64,000 bases of DNA, taken from the NCBI RefSeq assembly GCF_025567345.1, contig NZ_JAOQJS010000002.1, forward strand, positions 186,001-250,000, written 5' to 3'. The translations under genes were made by a program, and so were the position numbers. Positions 1-8,751 of this stretch are shown piece by piece. Under the pieces are notes generated by a model. It did not search any database. It had not been told where the DNA came from and saw only the letters and a program-made list of their open reading frames with translations. The DNA is from Coprococcus ammoniilyticus (GTDB lineage: Bacteria; Bacillota; Clostridia; Lachnospirales; Lachnospiraceae). The stretch's first letter is position 1. Every line of letters starts with the position of its first letter.

Positions 1-1036
1 ATCGGTTCAACGCAAGAATATGTCCATAGTGATTCCAACCGCTTTCTTTATACATGGACATAGTATTCTTCCGGATGTCCAGAATAAAATGCAGCAATGC
101 ACGGTTGATCCTTGTCTGGGTAAGATCTTTGGATTTTAAGGATTCAGCAATTGCAGCATATGACTGCAGAAGTTTTGTTTTCTTCAGTTTGTTATAGAGT
201 CCCTCTGTCATATCGACGGTATCGGGAGCATCGTTCTGCATAATCAGACAGTACTGCAGAATAGATGTTAAGTGATCTTCAAAAATCGGATAGGTATGCA
301 GATAGTCTGTCTTTAACAGGTCGGCAGAAGCGGTTGGAAGAACCTGGTAAAAGGTTTTAAATAATGCATCCGGTTCTGAGATATGGGCCAGACAGGTTTC
401 CTGTAATAAATGGCGGATCGCGGAAGCTGAACAGATCGATCCCGTGATATCCTCACTGTTATATCCTGCGGAGGTTCTTTTTATGATATATGGTTTTATA
501 GAGGAATGTGTTTTCTTCAGCGCTGAGAGATATTCGACTGCAAGGATGTTGTTTGGTTCCTTCAGAAGATCAGCACCGGCAGGGCAACAGCTCTTTATGG
601 CATCTGCCCGTGCTGACGGATAGGACATTCCTTCTGCCAGATTTTTTTTCAGACATGCGGAAAATGAGGCTGGTTCATCGATCAGAATTTCAGCTACAGA
701 TTCCAGAAGAGACAGATCATCACATTCCGCACCAAAAACCAGATAATCTACAGTGTTCAGTTTGTTCAGAAGGTCGACACCCGCATAAGCAAAATCCCTT
801 GCACTTGCTGTTGCATAGACAACCGGAAGCTCAAATACCGCATCGACTCCGGAGGCAACAGCCATTTCGGCACGCATAAATTTGTTGCAGACAGCAGGAA
901 GTCCTCTTTGAAGAAAATTACCGCTCATAACAGAAATAATATGGGAACAGTCAAGTTCGGAACGGGTCTGTTCGATCTGGTAGCGATGTCCATTGTGAAA
1001 TGGATTATATTCTGTAATGATACCTGCAGTCAGCAT
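1..1036 (-). CDS. tmcAL: tRNA(Met) cytidine acetate ligase TmcAL (C-terminus cut by window edge)
   Basis: Reading the minus strand from an ATG at 1036 gives about 345 open codons running off the left edge. The start has a strong AGGAGG site about 8 bases upstream. The protein opens MLTAGIITEYNPFHNGH, the nucleotidyltransferase signature of the TmcAL (YlbM/UPF0348) family with its HxGH motif. Later family-typical stretches are NNILAVEYL, a serine-rich SICSASAIR segment and TRINRALLH. The family uses ATP and acetate to make N4-acetylcytidine at the wobble position of elongator tRNA-Met in the cytoplasm. The usual length is about 400 residues, so roughly 50-60 are missing here. It is divergent from recA and shares a 306-base intergenic region with it. 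Confidence 0.93.
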   Translation of the reverse strand, partial: MLTAGIITEYNPFHNGHRYQIEQTRSELDCSHIISVMSGNFLQRGLPAVCNKFMRAEMAVASGVDAVFELPVVYATASARDFAYAGVDLLNKLNTVDYLVFGAECDDLSLLESVAEILIDEPASFSACLKKNLAEGMSYPSARADAIKSCCPAGADLLKEPNNILAVEYLSALKKTHSSIKPYIIKRTSAGYNSEDITGSICSASAIRHLLQETCLAHISEPDALFKTFYQVLPTASADLLKTDYLHTYPIFEDHLTSILQYCLIMQNDAPDTVDMTEGLYNKLKKTKLLQSYAAIAESLKSKDLTQTRINRALLHFILDIRKNTMSMYKESGWNHYGHILALNR

Positions 1037-1117
1037 AAAAATTCCTCCTGAAATAAAATATATTTTCTAAATTATATTTTATATTTTTTCTTCTGTAAAG
1101 TATGATATAATTGGAAT

Positions 1118-1165
1118 GTGCATGAAGGTAGGGCGTTGTCCCTGTGGTTTTGATGCACTTTTTTA
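1118..1165 (+). terminator. Stand-alone hairpin with T-run in the tmcAL-recA gap
   Basis: GTGCAT (1118-1123) pairs with ATGCAC (1153-1158), with an inner AGGG/CCCT pairing, and is followed by six T. It has the form of an intrinsic terminator in the + direction. No + strand gene lies upstream in the gap. A TATAAT at 1106-1111 sits just before it, so it could terminate a very short transcript or be a relic. The rest of the 1037-1342 gap holds only A+T-rich sequence and the recA promoter. Confidence 0.45.
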
Positions 1166-1270
1166 TTGCGTTTTTCAAAATGATGTACAATATTTTACAC
1201 ATAGCAGATAGTAAGATATAGAAAAAGGCTGTTAGAAATGAAAAATATCCGTAAGATCATAGATTAAGGA

Positions 1271-1302
1271 TTGACATTTCGATAAAAGTTGAGTAGTATA
1301 AT
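1271..1302 (+). promoter_or_regulatory. Likely recA promoter
   Basis: TTGACA at 1271-1276 is followed after 17 bases by TAGTAT (1294-1299), and a TATAAT overlaps at 1297-1302. It lies about 40 bases before the recA start. No LexA/DinR-type box (GAAC-N4-GTTC or similar) is evident between it and recA. Confidence 0.6.
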
Positions 1303-1342
1303 AACAGGAATCGAACATTTGTTTATGGAGGTAGTTTGAAAG

Positions 1343-2374
1343 ATGATTAAAGATGATGATAAGAAGAAAGCGCTGGATGCAGCATTAGCACAGATTGAGA
1401 AGCAGTATGGTAAGGGATCCGTTATGAAGCTTGGTGATTCTTCTGCCAATATGAATATAGAAGTAATACCAACAGGATCATTAAGCCTTGATATTGCACT
1501 TGGACTTGGTGGAGTTCCGAGAGGAAGAATTATAGAAGTATTCGGACCTGAGTCCAGTGGTAAGACAACAGTTGCATTACATATTGTTGCAGAGATACAG
1601 AAACGTGGCGGTATTGCAGGCTTTATCGATGCAGAACATGCATTGGATCCTGTATATGCGAAGAATATCGGTGTCAATATTGATGACCTCTATATCTCGC
1701 AACCGGATTGCGGTGAACAGGCACTTGAGATCACAGAGACAATGGTGCGCTCCGGTGCAGTAGATGTGATCATTGTCGATTCGGTTGCAGCCCTTGTTCC
1801 AAAGGCAGAAATCGATGGTGAGATGGGAGATTCTCATATGGGGCTTCATGCAAGACTGATGTCACAGGCACTACGTAAGCTGACTGCAGTCGTAAGCAAA
1901 ACAAATTGTGTTGTAATATTCATCAATCAGCTTCGTGAGAAAGTTGGTGTTGTATTTGGTAATCCGGAAGTAACAACCGGTGGACGTGCATTGAAGTTCT
2001 ATGCATCTGTTCGTATGGATGTCAGAAGAATTGATACCCTGAAGATGGGTGGAGAGATCGTTGGTAACCGTACCAGAGTAAAGGTTGTGAAGAACAAGGT
2101 TGCACCTCCATTCAAAGAGGCTGAATTTGATATTATGTTTGGTAAAGGTATTTCCCGTGAAGGAGATATCCTGGATCTGGCAGTAGCAAATGATATTGTA
2201 GATAAATCCGGTGCATGGTATGCATATATGGGAGATAAGATTGGACAGGGACGTGAGAATGCAAAGGCATTTCTTGCAGAGAATCCGGCTATCTGTGCCG
2301 AGATCGATGAGAAGATCCGTGAGAAGCTTGGCTTAGTTGAAACTGAGGATGCAGAGGGAACAGAAACAGAATAA
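1343..2374 (+). CDS. recA: Recombinase RecA
   Basis: This 343-residue protein is the ATP-dependent strand-exchange protein of homologous recombination and the SOS co-protease. The Walker A motif GPESSGKTT lies near residues 66-74. Family segments such as FINQLREKVGV (L1 region) and NPEVTTGGRALKFYAS (L2 region) are intact, and the C-terminus is acidic. The length is normal for Firmicutes. The ATG is preceded by GGAGG. recX follows within about 20 bases, the classic recA-recX pair. Confidence 0.98.
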   Translation: MIKDDDKKKALDAALAQIEKQYGKGSVMKLGDSSANMNIEVIPTGSLSLDIALGLGGVPRGRIIEVFGPESSGKTTVALHIVAEIQKRGGIAGFIDAEHALDPVYAKNIGVNIDDLYISQPDCGEQALEITETMVRSGAVDVIIVDSVAALVPKAEIDGEMGDSHMGLHARLMSQALRKLTAVVSKTNCVVIFINQLREKVGVVFGNPEVTTGGRALKFYASVRMDVRRIDTLKMGGEIVGNRTRVKVVKNKVAPPFKEAEFDIMFGKGISREGDILDLAVANDIVDKSGAWYAYMGDKIGQGRENAKAFLAENPAICAEIDEKIREKLGLVETEDAEGTETE

Positions 2375-2393
2375 GTAGAAGGTGCCTGTATAT

Positions 2394-2999
2394 ATGCTTG
2401 TAACAGATATTAAGAAGATTGATGATAAGAGAAGCTGTCTGTATCTGGATTATGAGGCGTTTGGTCCGTTATATGCATCTGATATACGAAGATTGAAGTT
2501 GACGGTCGGATCAGAAACTGATGCAGAGAAAATGCAGCAGTTCCGGTCAGAGTATTTTTTTAAACGTGCGCTGAACAAGGCGGTCACAGCCATTAAGTAT
2601 TCAGAAAAATGTGAATATGACATCCGGCAGAAGTTAAAGGAACTTTGCTATGATGAAGAAGTGATCGATACGACGCTTGATAAACTAAAAAAATATAAGT
2701 ATATTGACGATGCCAGATATGCATCAGTTTATGTCCGGAGTCATATCCAAAGGAAAAGCAGACGAGAGATCACATATGCATTGTCATCCAAGAAAATTTT
2801 GAATGAATGGATCGAACAGGCATTCGAAGAAAACCAGCTTCCGGATGAAAGAGAGATCGTAGAGAAACTGATCCGGAAAAAATGTCCGGTTTCGGAACTT
2901 TCAGATAAAAGACAAAAAGTAACAGTATTTCTTGTCCGAAAGGGATATCCGTATCGTCTGGTTGCTTCCTGTATCTCGGAAATATTAGAAATGGGGTAG
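2394..2999 (+). CDS. recX: Regulatory protein RecX
   Basis: RecX family protein of about 200 residues that binds RecA filaments and limits their activity. The core helical repeats are recognisable: KRALNKAVTAIKYSEKCEYD, then LDKLKKYKYIDDARYASVY, a typical RecX stretch. The start is uncertain. A GTG at 2382 would add four residues but has little upstream signal. The ATG at 2394 has GAAGG about 11 bases upstream and is preferred. It is co-transcribed with recA. Confidence 0.9.
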   Translation: MLVTDIKKIDDKRSCLYLDYEAFGPLYASDIRRLKLTVGSETDAEKMQQFRSEYFFKRALNKAVTAIKYSEKCEYDIRQKLKELCYDEEVIDTTLDKLKKYKYIDDARYASVYVRSHIQRKSRREITYALSSKKILNEWIEQAFEENQLPDEREIVEKLIRKKCPVSELSDKRQKVTVFLVRKGYPYRLVASCISEILEMG

Positions 3000-3064
3000 T
3001 CAGTAATATAAGAAAAGTTGCACAGAAAACAGGGCGAAAAATTGTTGTTTTTGTTTGTTTTCAC

Positions 3065-3093
3065 TTGACATAATTAGTAAAAAATATTAAACT
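3065..3093 (+). promoter_or_regulatory. Candidate promoter for rny
   Basis: TTGACA (3065-3070) followed after 17 bases by TAAACT (3088-3093), in the A+T-rich gap between recX and rny. Confidence 0.5.
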
Positions 3094-3142
3094 TAAATAG
3101 TTGTATAAGTGTACAATGAAAACTTAATAAGGAGGTGCTCCT

Positions 3143-4699
3143 GTGAGTGGTGATATTGCGTGGATAATCATTTATATTTGCATCCTTGTTGTATGTATCG
3201 TTGCCACATGGTTTATTGCTATTGCATATAGAAAAAATATTGCAGAAGCGAAGATTGGTAAGGCAGAAGTAGCAGCAAGGGAGATTATAGATGAAGCTCA
3301 GAAGGATGCTGAAGCGAAAAAGCGTGAGATTTTGCTTGAGGCAAAAGAAGATGCTTTGAAGACGCGGAATGACCTTGAAAAAGAAGTCAAGGACAGACGT
3401 GGAGAGATTTCACGAATGGAGAAACGAGTTCTCGCCCGTGAAGAAAGTATCGACCGTAAGACGGAAGCTATCGAGAAAAAAGAAGCAAGTCTTGCATCCA
3501 AGGAAGGTCAGCTTGAAAAGCAGAAGGCAAAAGTAGAAGAGCTTCAGGCAAGACGTTTACAGGAACTGGAAAGAATTTCAGGTTTAACCTCTGAACAAGC
3601 GAAGGAATACTTATTAAAAACTGTTGAAGATGAAGTAAAACATGAAACAGCAGTTATGGTCAAGGAATTAGAAACCAGAGCTAAAGAAGAAGCGAACAAG
3701 AAGGCAAAGGAATATGTTGTATCTGCAATCCAGAAATGTGCAGTGGATCATGTAGCAGAAACAACAATTTCACTGGTACAGTTACCTAACGATGAGATGA
3801 AGGGTAGAATAATTGGTCGAGAGGGTAGAAATATCCGTACTCTTGAAACCATGACAGGTGTAGATCTGATCATTGATGATACACCGGAAGCAGTTATTCT
3901 CTCAAGCTTTGATCCTGTTAGAAGGGAAGTTGCAAGAATTGCACTTGAGAAGCTGATTGTCGATGGAAGAATCCATCCGGCAAGAATCGAAGAGATGGTA
4001 GAAAAAGCGCAGAAGGAAGTAGAAACCATGATGCGTGAAGAAGGTGAAGCAGCAACCCTTGAGGTTGGCATTCACGGAATTCATCCTGAATTAGTGAGAC
4101 TTCTTGGTAAGATGAAGTTTAGAACAAGCTATGGACAGAATGCATTAAAGCATTCTATCGAAGTAGCACATTTATGTGGTTTATTGGCCGGAGAAATAGG
4201 TGTCGATGTCAAAGTTGCGAAACGTGCCGGATTACTTCATGATATCGGTAAATCTGTAGATCATGATATGGAAGGCTCTCATGTACAGATTGGTGCTGAC
4301 TTATGTAGAAAGTATAAGGAATCACCGATTATTGTAAATGCAGTAGAAGCTCACCATGGCGACGTTGAACCAGAATCCCTGATAGCATGTCTTGTACAGG
4401 CTGCAGATGCAATCTCAGCAGCAAGACCGGGTGCTAGAAGAGAGACTCTGGAGACTTATACTACACGTCTTAAGAAACTGGAGGATATTGCAAACTCCTA
4501 TAAGGGTGTAGAGAAGACATATGCTATTCAGGCAGGTAGAGAGATTCGAGTAATAGTTGTTCCTGAACACGTTAATGATTCCGATATGGTATTACTTGCA
4601 AGGGATATTGCAAAGCAGATTGAAAATGAGCTGGAATATCCTGGACAGATCAAGGTTAATATCATAAGAGAGTCTCGCGTTGTAGATTATGCTAAGTAA
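3143..4699 (+). CDS. rny: Ribonuclease Y
   Basis: Membrane-anchored endoribonuclease that starts mRNA decay in Firmicutes. The 518-residue protein has an N-terminal membrane helix (about residues 5-27). A long charged coiled coil follows to about residue 190. Then come a KH domain with the GREGRN loop (about 225) and an HD domain with LLHDIGKSVDHD (about 370-382), the metal-binding catalytic motif. The start is GTG with AAGGAGG about 8 bases upstream. An intrinsic terminator follows directly, so rny appears to be a single-gene unit. Confidence 0.97.
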   Translation: MSGDIAWIIIYICILVVCIVATWFIAIAYRKNIAEAKIGKAEVAAREIIDEAQKDAEAKKREILLEAKEDALKTRNDLEKEVKDRRGEISRMEKRVLAREESIDRKTEAIEKKEASLASKEGQLEKQKAKVEELQARRLQELERISGLTSEQAKEYLLKTVEDEVKHETAVMVKELETRAKEEANKKAKEYVVSAIQKCAVDHVAETTISLVQLPNDEMKGRIIGREGRNIRTLETMTGVDLIIDDTPEAVILSSFDPVRREVARIALEKLIVDGRIHPARIEEMVEKAQKEVETMMREEGEAATLEVGIHGIHPELVRLLGKMKFRTSYGQNALKHSIEVAHLCGLLAGEIGVDVKVAKRAGLLHDIGKSVDHDMEGSHVQIGADLCRKYKESPIIVNAVEAHHGDVEPESLIACLVQAADAISAARPGARRETLETYTTRLKKLEDIANSYKGVEKTYAIQAGREIRVIVVPEHVNDSDMVLLARDIAKQIENELEYPGQIKVNIIRESRVVDYAK

Positions 4700-4708
4700 T
4701 TATTTTCA

Positions 4709-4742
4709 GCCTGTGGAATAAAATGTTCCACAGGCTTTTTTA
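4709..4742 (+). terminator. Intrinsic terminator of rny
   Basis: GCCTGTGGAA (4709-4718) and TTCCACAGGC (4726-4735) form a perfect 10-bp stem with a 7-base loop, followed by a T-run. Confidence 0.92.
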
Positions 4743-4787
4743 GTGAATGAAAAATATGAAAAAATATGGATAGCTGGGAGGCAACAG

Positions 4788-5327
4788 ATGGATCAGAAAT
4801 TTATCAGAGAGAAAAAAGAACTGGCATATCATGCTCATATATTTGATGTATATAATGATTATTTGAGACTGCCGGATGGAAAACATGTAGTATATGATCT
4901 GGTCGATCATGTAGATGGCTGTTGTGTCTTGCCGGTGGATGAAGATGGAAACCTGATCCTGGTAAGTCAATATAGAAATGCGGTAGATGATATAACCTTA
5001 GAGGTTCCTGCCGGCTGTATGGATGAGGGAGAAGATCCGGGTCAGTGCGCAGTCAGGGAATTGGAAGAGGAAACCGGATATATTGCACAGGAACTTCAAT
5101 TTGTAACAAAGACATATCTTGCGATTGGTACCAGTAATGAGCAGACCTATATTTATATTGCAACCGATCTGAAAAAGGGAATCAGACAACTGGATCCGGA
5201 AGAATTTATCCGAATCCGGCGGCTTTCATTGGCAGAAGCCATGACTATGATACAGACCGGAGAGATCGTTGATTCAAAAACTATTATTGCAATCCTGGCA
5301 TATGCTGTAGAACAAATGAAGAAATAA
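4788..5327 (+). CDS. nudF: ADP-ribose pyrophosphatase-type NUDIX hydrolase
   Basis: NUDIX hydrolase of about 179 residues that probably splits ADP-ribose or similar nucleoside diphosphate derivatives. The NUDIX box is visible: GCMDEGEDPGQCAVRELEEE fits the Gx5Ex7REUxEE pattern. The frame is open from a GTG at 4743, but that lies inside the rny terminator region. The ATG at 4788 has GGGAGG about 7 bases upstream and is preferred. The order nudF-spoIIM-xerD matches the arrangement known in Bacillus and clostridia, which supports the name. Confidence 0.88.
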   Translation: MDQKFIREKKELAYHAHIFDVYNDYLRLPDGKHVVYDLVDHVDGCCVLPVDEDGNLILVSQYRNAVDDITLEVPAGCMDEGEDPGQCAVRELEEETGYIAQELQFVTKTYLAIGTSNEQTYIYIATDLKKGIRQLDPEEFIRIRRLSLAEAMTMIQTGEIVDSKTIIAILAYAVEQMKK

Positions 5328-5460
5328 ATACCAGATGCAGTATAGCAAAAATAAATTACCATGAGTATATCCAGACGAATCATAGTAGATGAGAATGGTG
5401 GTTTTATTGTTTGATGCATATATTAGGACAGGGAAACATATGTATACGAGGGGGGATGAT

Positions 5461-5955
5461 ATGAAACGTAAATTTATATGGGCAATGTTCTGGATCGGCC
5501 TGATCCTTGGAACCTTGCTTGTAAACACACAATTAAATGTGCAGGAGATATTAGACCAGACAGGTATACAGACCGGAAAACAGGAACTGATCGCTTTGAT
5601 CTGTAAAAGAATCGTGGAGCTGGTAGCGGTTGTAGCTCTTTTAAAGCTTGTTCCGGATAAAGCATCCGATGGTGCTCTTATGGGAATATCCGGACTGATC
5701 ACCGGTATGATGGTTTCACTATATGCGATGAACGGAACTATGTTGTGTGCGTTTGCATTTTATATGATTGTTTTGATTATTGTGGGATTATATGCAATTG
5801 TTGTTAAAATTATATGTGGAACAACAGGAGAAGGGATGAGTCAGATTGCTGCTATGGTTGTCAGATTGCATAATTCTTTTTGGGGAACGGCAATTATTGT
5901 TACAATTTTATTACTGAATATTATTCTGGAAGTAAAAATTCTGAAATTTTTTTGA
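5461..5955 (+). CDS. spoIIM: SpoIIM-like integral membrane protein
   Basis: A hydrophobic protein of about 164 residues with roughly five predicted membrane segments (about 8-24, 43-62, 70-90, 95-117 and 140-160). The N-terminal FWIGLILGTLLVN resembles the first helix of SpoIIM, a membrane subunit of the SpoIIDMP engulfment machinery. Its position between nudF and xerD is where spoIIM lies in other Firmicutes. The start at 5461 is chosen because a G-rich site (GAGGGGGG) sits just upstream; the frame is open from 5389. It is shorter than Bacillus SpoIIM (about 214), so the assignment rests partly on context. Confidence 0.65.
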   Translation: MKRKFIWAMFWIGLILGTLLVNTQLNVQEILDQTGIQTGKQELIALICKRIVELVAVVALLKLVPDKASDGALMGISGLITGMMVSLYAMNGTMLCAFAFYMIVLIIVGLYAIVVKIICGTTGEGMSQIAAMVVRLHNSFWGTAIIVTILLLNIILEVKILKFF

Positions 5956-6059
5956 AAAAGTTTTACTACATGTGGTATACATAATTCTGTATAGACACAT
6001 GATTTGGTAAAAACAAAGAAATTACGAAAAAACCTTGATTTTGCTTATAAAAATTATGT

Positions 6060-6088
6060 TTGATTTTATAGAAATTTGTATTTATAAT
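6060..6088 (+). promoter_or_regulatory. Promoter of xerD
   Basis: TTGATT (6060-6065), a 17-base spacer and a perfect TATAAT (6083-6088), 33 bases before the xerD start. Confidence 0.75.
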
Positions 6089-6121
6089 GATATTTAGTCT
6101 ACATAATAAGGGGAAAAATGC

Positions 6122-7000
6122 GTGGAAATTTACATAGAGAAATATGTTGATTATCTCAAAAATATTAAGAAATCAAGTGAAAATACAGTAGCTTCTTATC
6201 AGCGTGATCTGGTGAAGTTTTCTGATTTCTACCGGGAGAATGGAACAGAAGATATTCGTTCGATAAATGAGACAAATATCAACACTTATGTTCTGTATTT
6301 AGAAAAAAATGGAAAATCAATGGCAACTGTATCAAGAAGCATAGCTTCGATCAAGTCATTTTTTGGATTTCTTTTTCGGGAGAAAATACTGATGGATGAC
6401 CCGTCAGTTAATATCAAGCCTCCAAAGATTGAAAAGAAAATGCCGGATATCTTAACGATAGAGGAAGTGAACCGGCTTCTTGACCAGCCGGGAGACCAGT
6501 CTCCGAAGGAGATTCGTGACCGGGCAATGTTAGAGCTATTATATGCGACAGGAATCCGTGTATCGGAGCTTGTTACATTGAAGATTACAGATGTGAATCT
6601 GAAGATGGGTTACATTGAATGCCATGACCTCAGAAAGTCGAGAATTATTCCAATCGAAGATTCAGCACAGCGCGCACTTGATAATTATATCTCGAATGTT
6701 CGAGTCGATATGTGTAAGGATTCAGAATATTTATTCTCAAACTGCAAGGGAACACCGATGACCAGACAAGGCTTCTGGAAGATTATCAAGGTATATGCCG
6801 ATAAAGCAGGAATTGATAAGGATATTACACCGCATATGATCCGTCATTCGTTTGCGTCACATCTTGTAAATAATGGCGCAGACTTAAAGGCAGTACAGGA
6901 AATGCTGGGACATGCAGATATCTCAACGACACAGATCTATCTGAACAGCAAGCAGAGCCGCTTAAAAGAGGAATATCAGAAAGCGCATCCGCGGGCATAA
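6122..7000 (+). CDS. xerD: Tyrosine recombinase XerD
   Basis: Site-specific recombinase of 292 residues that with XerC resolves chromosome dimers at dif. It has the N-terminal SAM-like core-binding domain and a complete catalytic set: Arg146 in ATGIRVSEL, His238 and Arg241 in HMIRHSF, His264 in LGHADISTT and the nucleophile Tyr273. The length fits chromosomal XerD, not a phage integrase. The start is GTG with AAGGGG about 8 bases upstream. The nudF-spoIIM-xerD context and its own promoter also favour XerD. No dif site was recognised in the window. Confidence 0.92.
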   Translation: MEIYIEKYVDYLKNIKKSSENTVASYQRDLVKFSDFYRENGTEDIRSINETNINTYVLYLEKNGKSMATVSRSIASIKSFFGFLFREKILMDDPSVNIKPPKIEKKMPDILTIEEVNRLLDQPGDQSPKEIRDRAMLELLYATGIRVSELVTLKITDVNLKMGYIECHDLRKSRIIPIEDSAQRALDNYISNVRVDMCKDSEYLFSNCKGTPMTRQGFWKIIKVYADKAGIDKDITPHMIRHSFASHLVNNGADLKAVQEMLGHADISTTQIYLNSKQSRLKEEYQKAHPRA

Positions 7001-7172
7001 GCGGAATGAACATAAAAGAAAACGATAAACGCCAGCCGACGGGCTATTGGCTGGGCAAAGCATAAGCTGCTGAATGTATATAGCAGAAAACATATTTGTG
7101 GATGATTATGCCGTATACAAGGTTAATACGCAGCAAAGTATGGATTGTACGAAAAAAAGTACATGGAAATAG

Positions 7173-7202
7173 TTGCATCTTGTCTGTAAAATAGAATATA
7201 AT
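7173..7202 (+). promoter_or_regulatory. Promoter of the FNT channel gene
   Basis: TTGCAT (7173-7178), an 18-base spacer and TATAAT (7197-7202), about 50 bases before the start. The preceding gap (7001-7172) holds only a weak hairpin (CCAGCC/GGCTGG near 7032-7054) without a T-run. Confidence 0.65.
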
Positions 7203-7252
7203 CCTTTCGGTTGATAAAAGTTTAAAAGTGAAGGACGACAGGAGAAAGAAAA

Positions 7253-8101
7253 ATGGAGAACAATTATTATTCACCGGTACAGATTCTGGAAAATAATATA
7301 AAAGCAGGCATCAATAAAGCCAATATGGGTTTGCTTAAGATGATATTACTTGGTATGTTCGCAGGTATGTTTATTGCGATCGGAGCAGAGGGGTCAAACC
7401 TTGCAGCTCATAATCTGACAGGTGTAGGCGTTGCAAGAACATTAACAGGCGTGGTTTTCCCGATCGGTCTTATGATGTTAGTTGTAACCGGCGGTGAGTT
7501 ATTTACAGGAAACTGTATGCTGACAATGGCACTTGCAGACCATAAGATCAAAGCATTACAGATGATAAAAAACTGGGTTGTTGTATATTTCAGCAATATG
7601 CTTGGATCTATACTGACAGCAGCTTGTGTATATGCTTCTGGTCAGTATGATTACTCAGATGGAGCACTTGGAGCATTCACGATCAAGGTTGCCATGGGTA
7701 AAGCAGATATTGATATCAGCAAAGCAATCTTTTCCGGTATCCTTTGTAATATTTTGGTATGTATCGCAGTATTGATGAGCAGTGCAGCGAAAGATCTGAT
7801 CGGTAAGCTGTTTGGAGCATTTTTTCCAATTCTGATCTTCGTTATCTCAGGTTTCGAACACTGTGTTGCAAATATGTACTACATTCCGGCAGGAATCCTT
7901 GCATCCGGCAACAGCAAATATGTAGATAAGGCCTGTGAGCTTTATGGATATACATCCGCACAGATCTCAGATACACTTACAGTAGGTGGTTTTGTTCACA
8001 ACCTGTTGCCGGTTACACTCGGTAATATTATAGGCGGCGGTATCGTTGTATCACTGGGACTGTATGCAGCGCATTTGGTGCTGGATAAGAAAGAGAAATA
8101 A
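7253..8101 (+). CDS. Formate/nitrite transporter family channel
   Basis: A 282-residue membrane protein of the FocA/NirC (FNT) family, pentameric channels for formate, nitrite or related small anions. Family motifs include GMFAGMFIAIGA in the first helices, the VTGGELFTGN segment (omega-loop region) and HNLLPVTLGNIIGG near the C-terminus. Six membrane spans are plausible. The ATG is preceded by AGGAG. Formate is the likely substrate because formate-using fhs lies in the same window, but the sequence alone does not separate formate from nitrite or hydrosulfide. A strong terminator follows. Confidence 0.92.
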   Translation: MENNYYSPVQILENNIKAGINKANMGLLKMILLGMFAGMFIAIGAEGSNLAAHNLTGVGVARTLTGVVFPIGLMMLVVTGGELFTGNCMLTMALADHKIKALQMIKNWVVVYFSNMLGSILTAACVYASGQYDYSDGALGAFTIKVAMGKADIDISKAIFSGILCNILVCIAVLMSSAAKDLIGKLFGAFFPILIFVISGFEHCVANMYYIPAGILASGNSKYVDKACELYGYTSAQISDTLTVGGFVHNLLPVTLGNIIGGGIVVSLGLYAAHLVLDKKEK

Positions 8102-8141
8102 AAAAAAGAGAATATTATTTTTGATATGTATGATAGAATAA

Positions 8142-8182
8142 AAGACCTTGTAGTTATGTACGACTACAAGGTCTTTTTTGTA
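8142..8182 (+). terminator. Intrinsic terminator after the FNT gene
   Basis: AAGACCTTGTAGT (8142-8154) pairs with ACTACAAGGTCTT (8163-8175) in a perfect 13-bp stem, followed by a T-run. Confidence 0.93.
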
Positions 8183-8195
8183 ATTTTAAAATACT

Positions 8196-8240
8196 ATATG
8201 TCAACATATATTTAGAAAATATAAATATATGTTGACATAT
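8196..8240 (+). repeat. Perfect 19-bp inverted repeat upstream of the accessory island
   Basis: The arm at 8196-8214 (ATATGTCAACATATATTTA) is exactly complementary to 8222-8240, with a 7-base spacer. Each arm contains TTGACA reading outward, at 8232-8237 on the + strand. A TATAAT lies at 8261-8266, but 23 bases from TTGACA is too long for a normal promoter. TGCAAT/ATTGCA (8253-8258, 8265-8270) forms a second small palindrome around that -10. It is not followed by a T-run, so an operator for a dimeric regulator fits better than a terminator. Confidence 0.75.
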
Positions 8241-8299
8241 GTAATGCGTATATGCAATACTATAATTGCAACCATTATATTGCATAAAAGGGAGGAAAA

Positions 8300-8695
8300 A
8301 TGAAGAAGATAAAAAGAAATATAATATTATTGGCATGTTGTATTACATTATTTAGCTCATTTGTTGTTTCGGCAACATCGGTGAGCAACTCTATAACTAA
8401 TGGGGCTGCAACATTAACAGGATCGGCGCGTATGTATGATTATAGTAAGAAAAAAGATAAATGCATCATGACTGCAGCATTTGGGGGAGGAAAGGCAACT
8501 GAAGCTACATCAGGTTCGATATCTGGTAAAATACAGGGTATAGATGTAAAAGCGAAAAGAATGGATACGGGTAATTTAAATAAAAAAAATAAAACCTATA
8601 GTGATTCAAAAATTGTTAGTGATGCATATTGTGTATTTACTGTTACAATATCATTAAAAGGTGCAGATTCTAAAGAAATATATGCACACGATTAA
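8300..8695 (+). CDS. Small exported protein of unknown function
   Basis: A 131-residue protein with a clear Sec signal peptide: a basic MKKIKRN start, a hydrophobic core and probable cleavage after VVSA near residue 25. The mature part is about 105 residues, rich in Gly, Ser, Thr and Lys, with two cysteines and alternating patterns that suggest beta strands. I do not recognise the family. The tail of the first repeat-like stretch (Tyr/Ser/Lys-rich followed by TAAF) loosely recalls lactococcin 972-type bacteriocins. Those are also encoded beside an ABC exporter, but this is only an analogy. AGGAGG lies just upstream. Local sequence is markedly A+T-rich. Confidence 0.75.
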   Translation: MKKIKRNIILLACCITLFSSFVVSATSVSNSITNGAATLTGSARMYDYSKKKDKCIMTAAFGGGKATEATSGSISGKIQGIDVKAKRMDTGNLNKKNKTYSDSKIVSDAYCVFTVTISLKGADSKEIYAHD

Positions 8696-8751
8696 TATAT
8701 AATACAAGAAGATGTACATATAATGGTTGTAGATTATCAAAGGAAGTTAAA

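Noticed and set aside
508..879. Open frame on the + strand
   Set aside because: It lies wholly inside tmcAL on the opposite strand, which has clear family motifs.
7030..7056. Hairpin CCAGCC/GGCTGG after xerD
   Set aside because: No T-run on either strand and a large loop; not convincing as a terminator.
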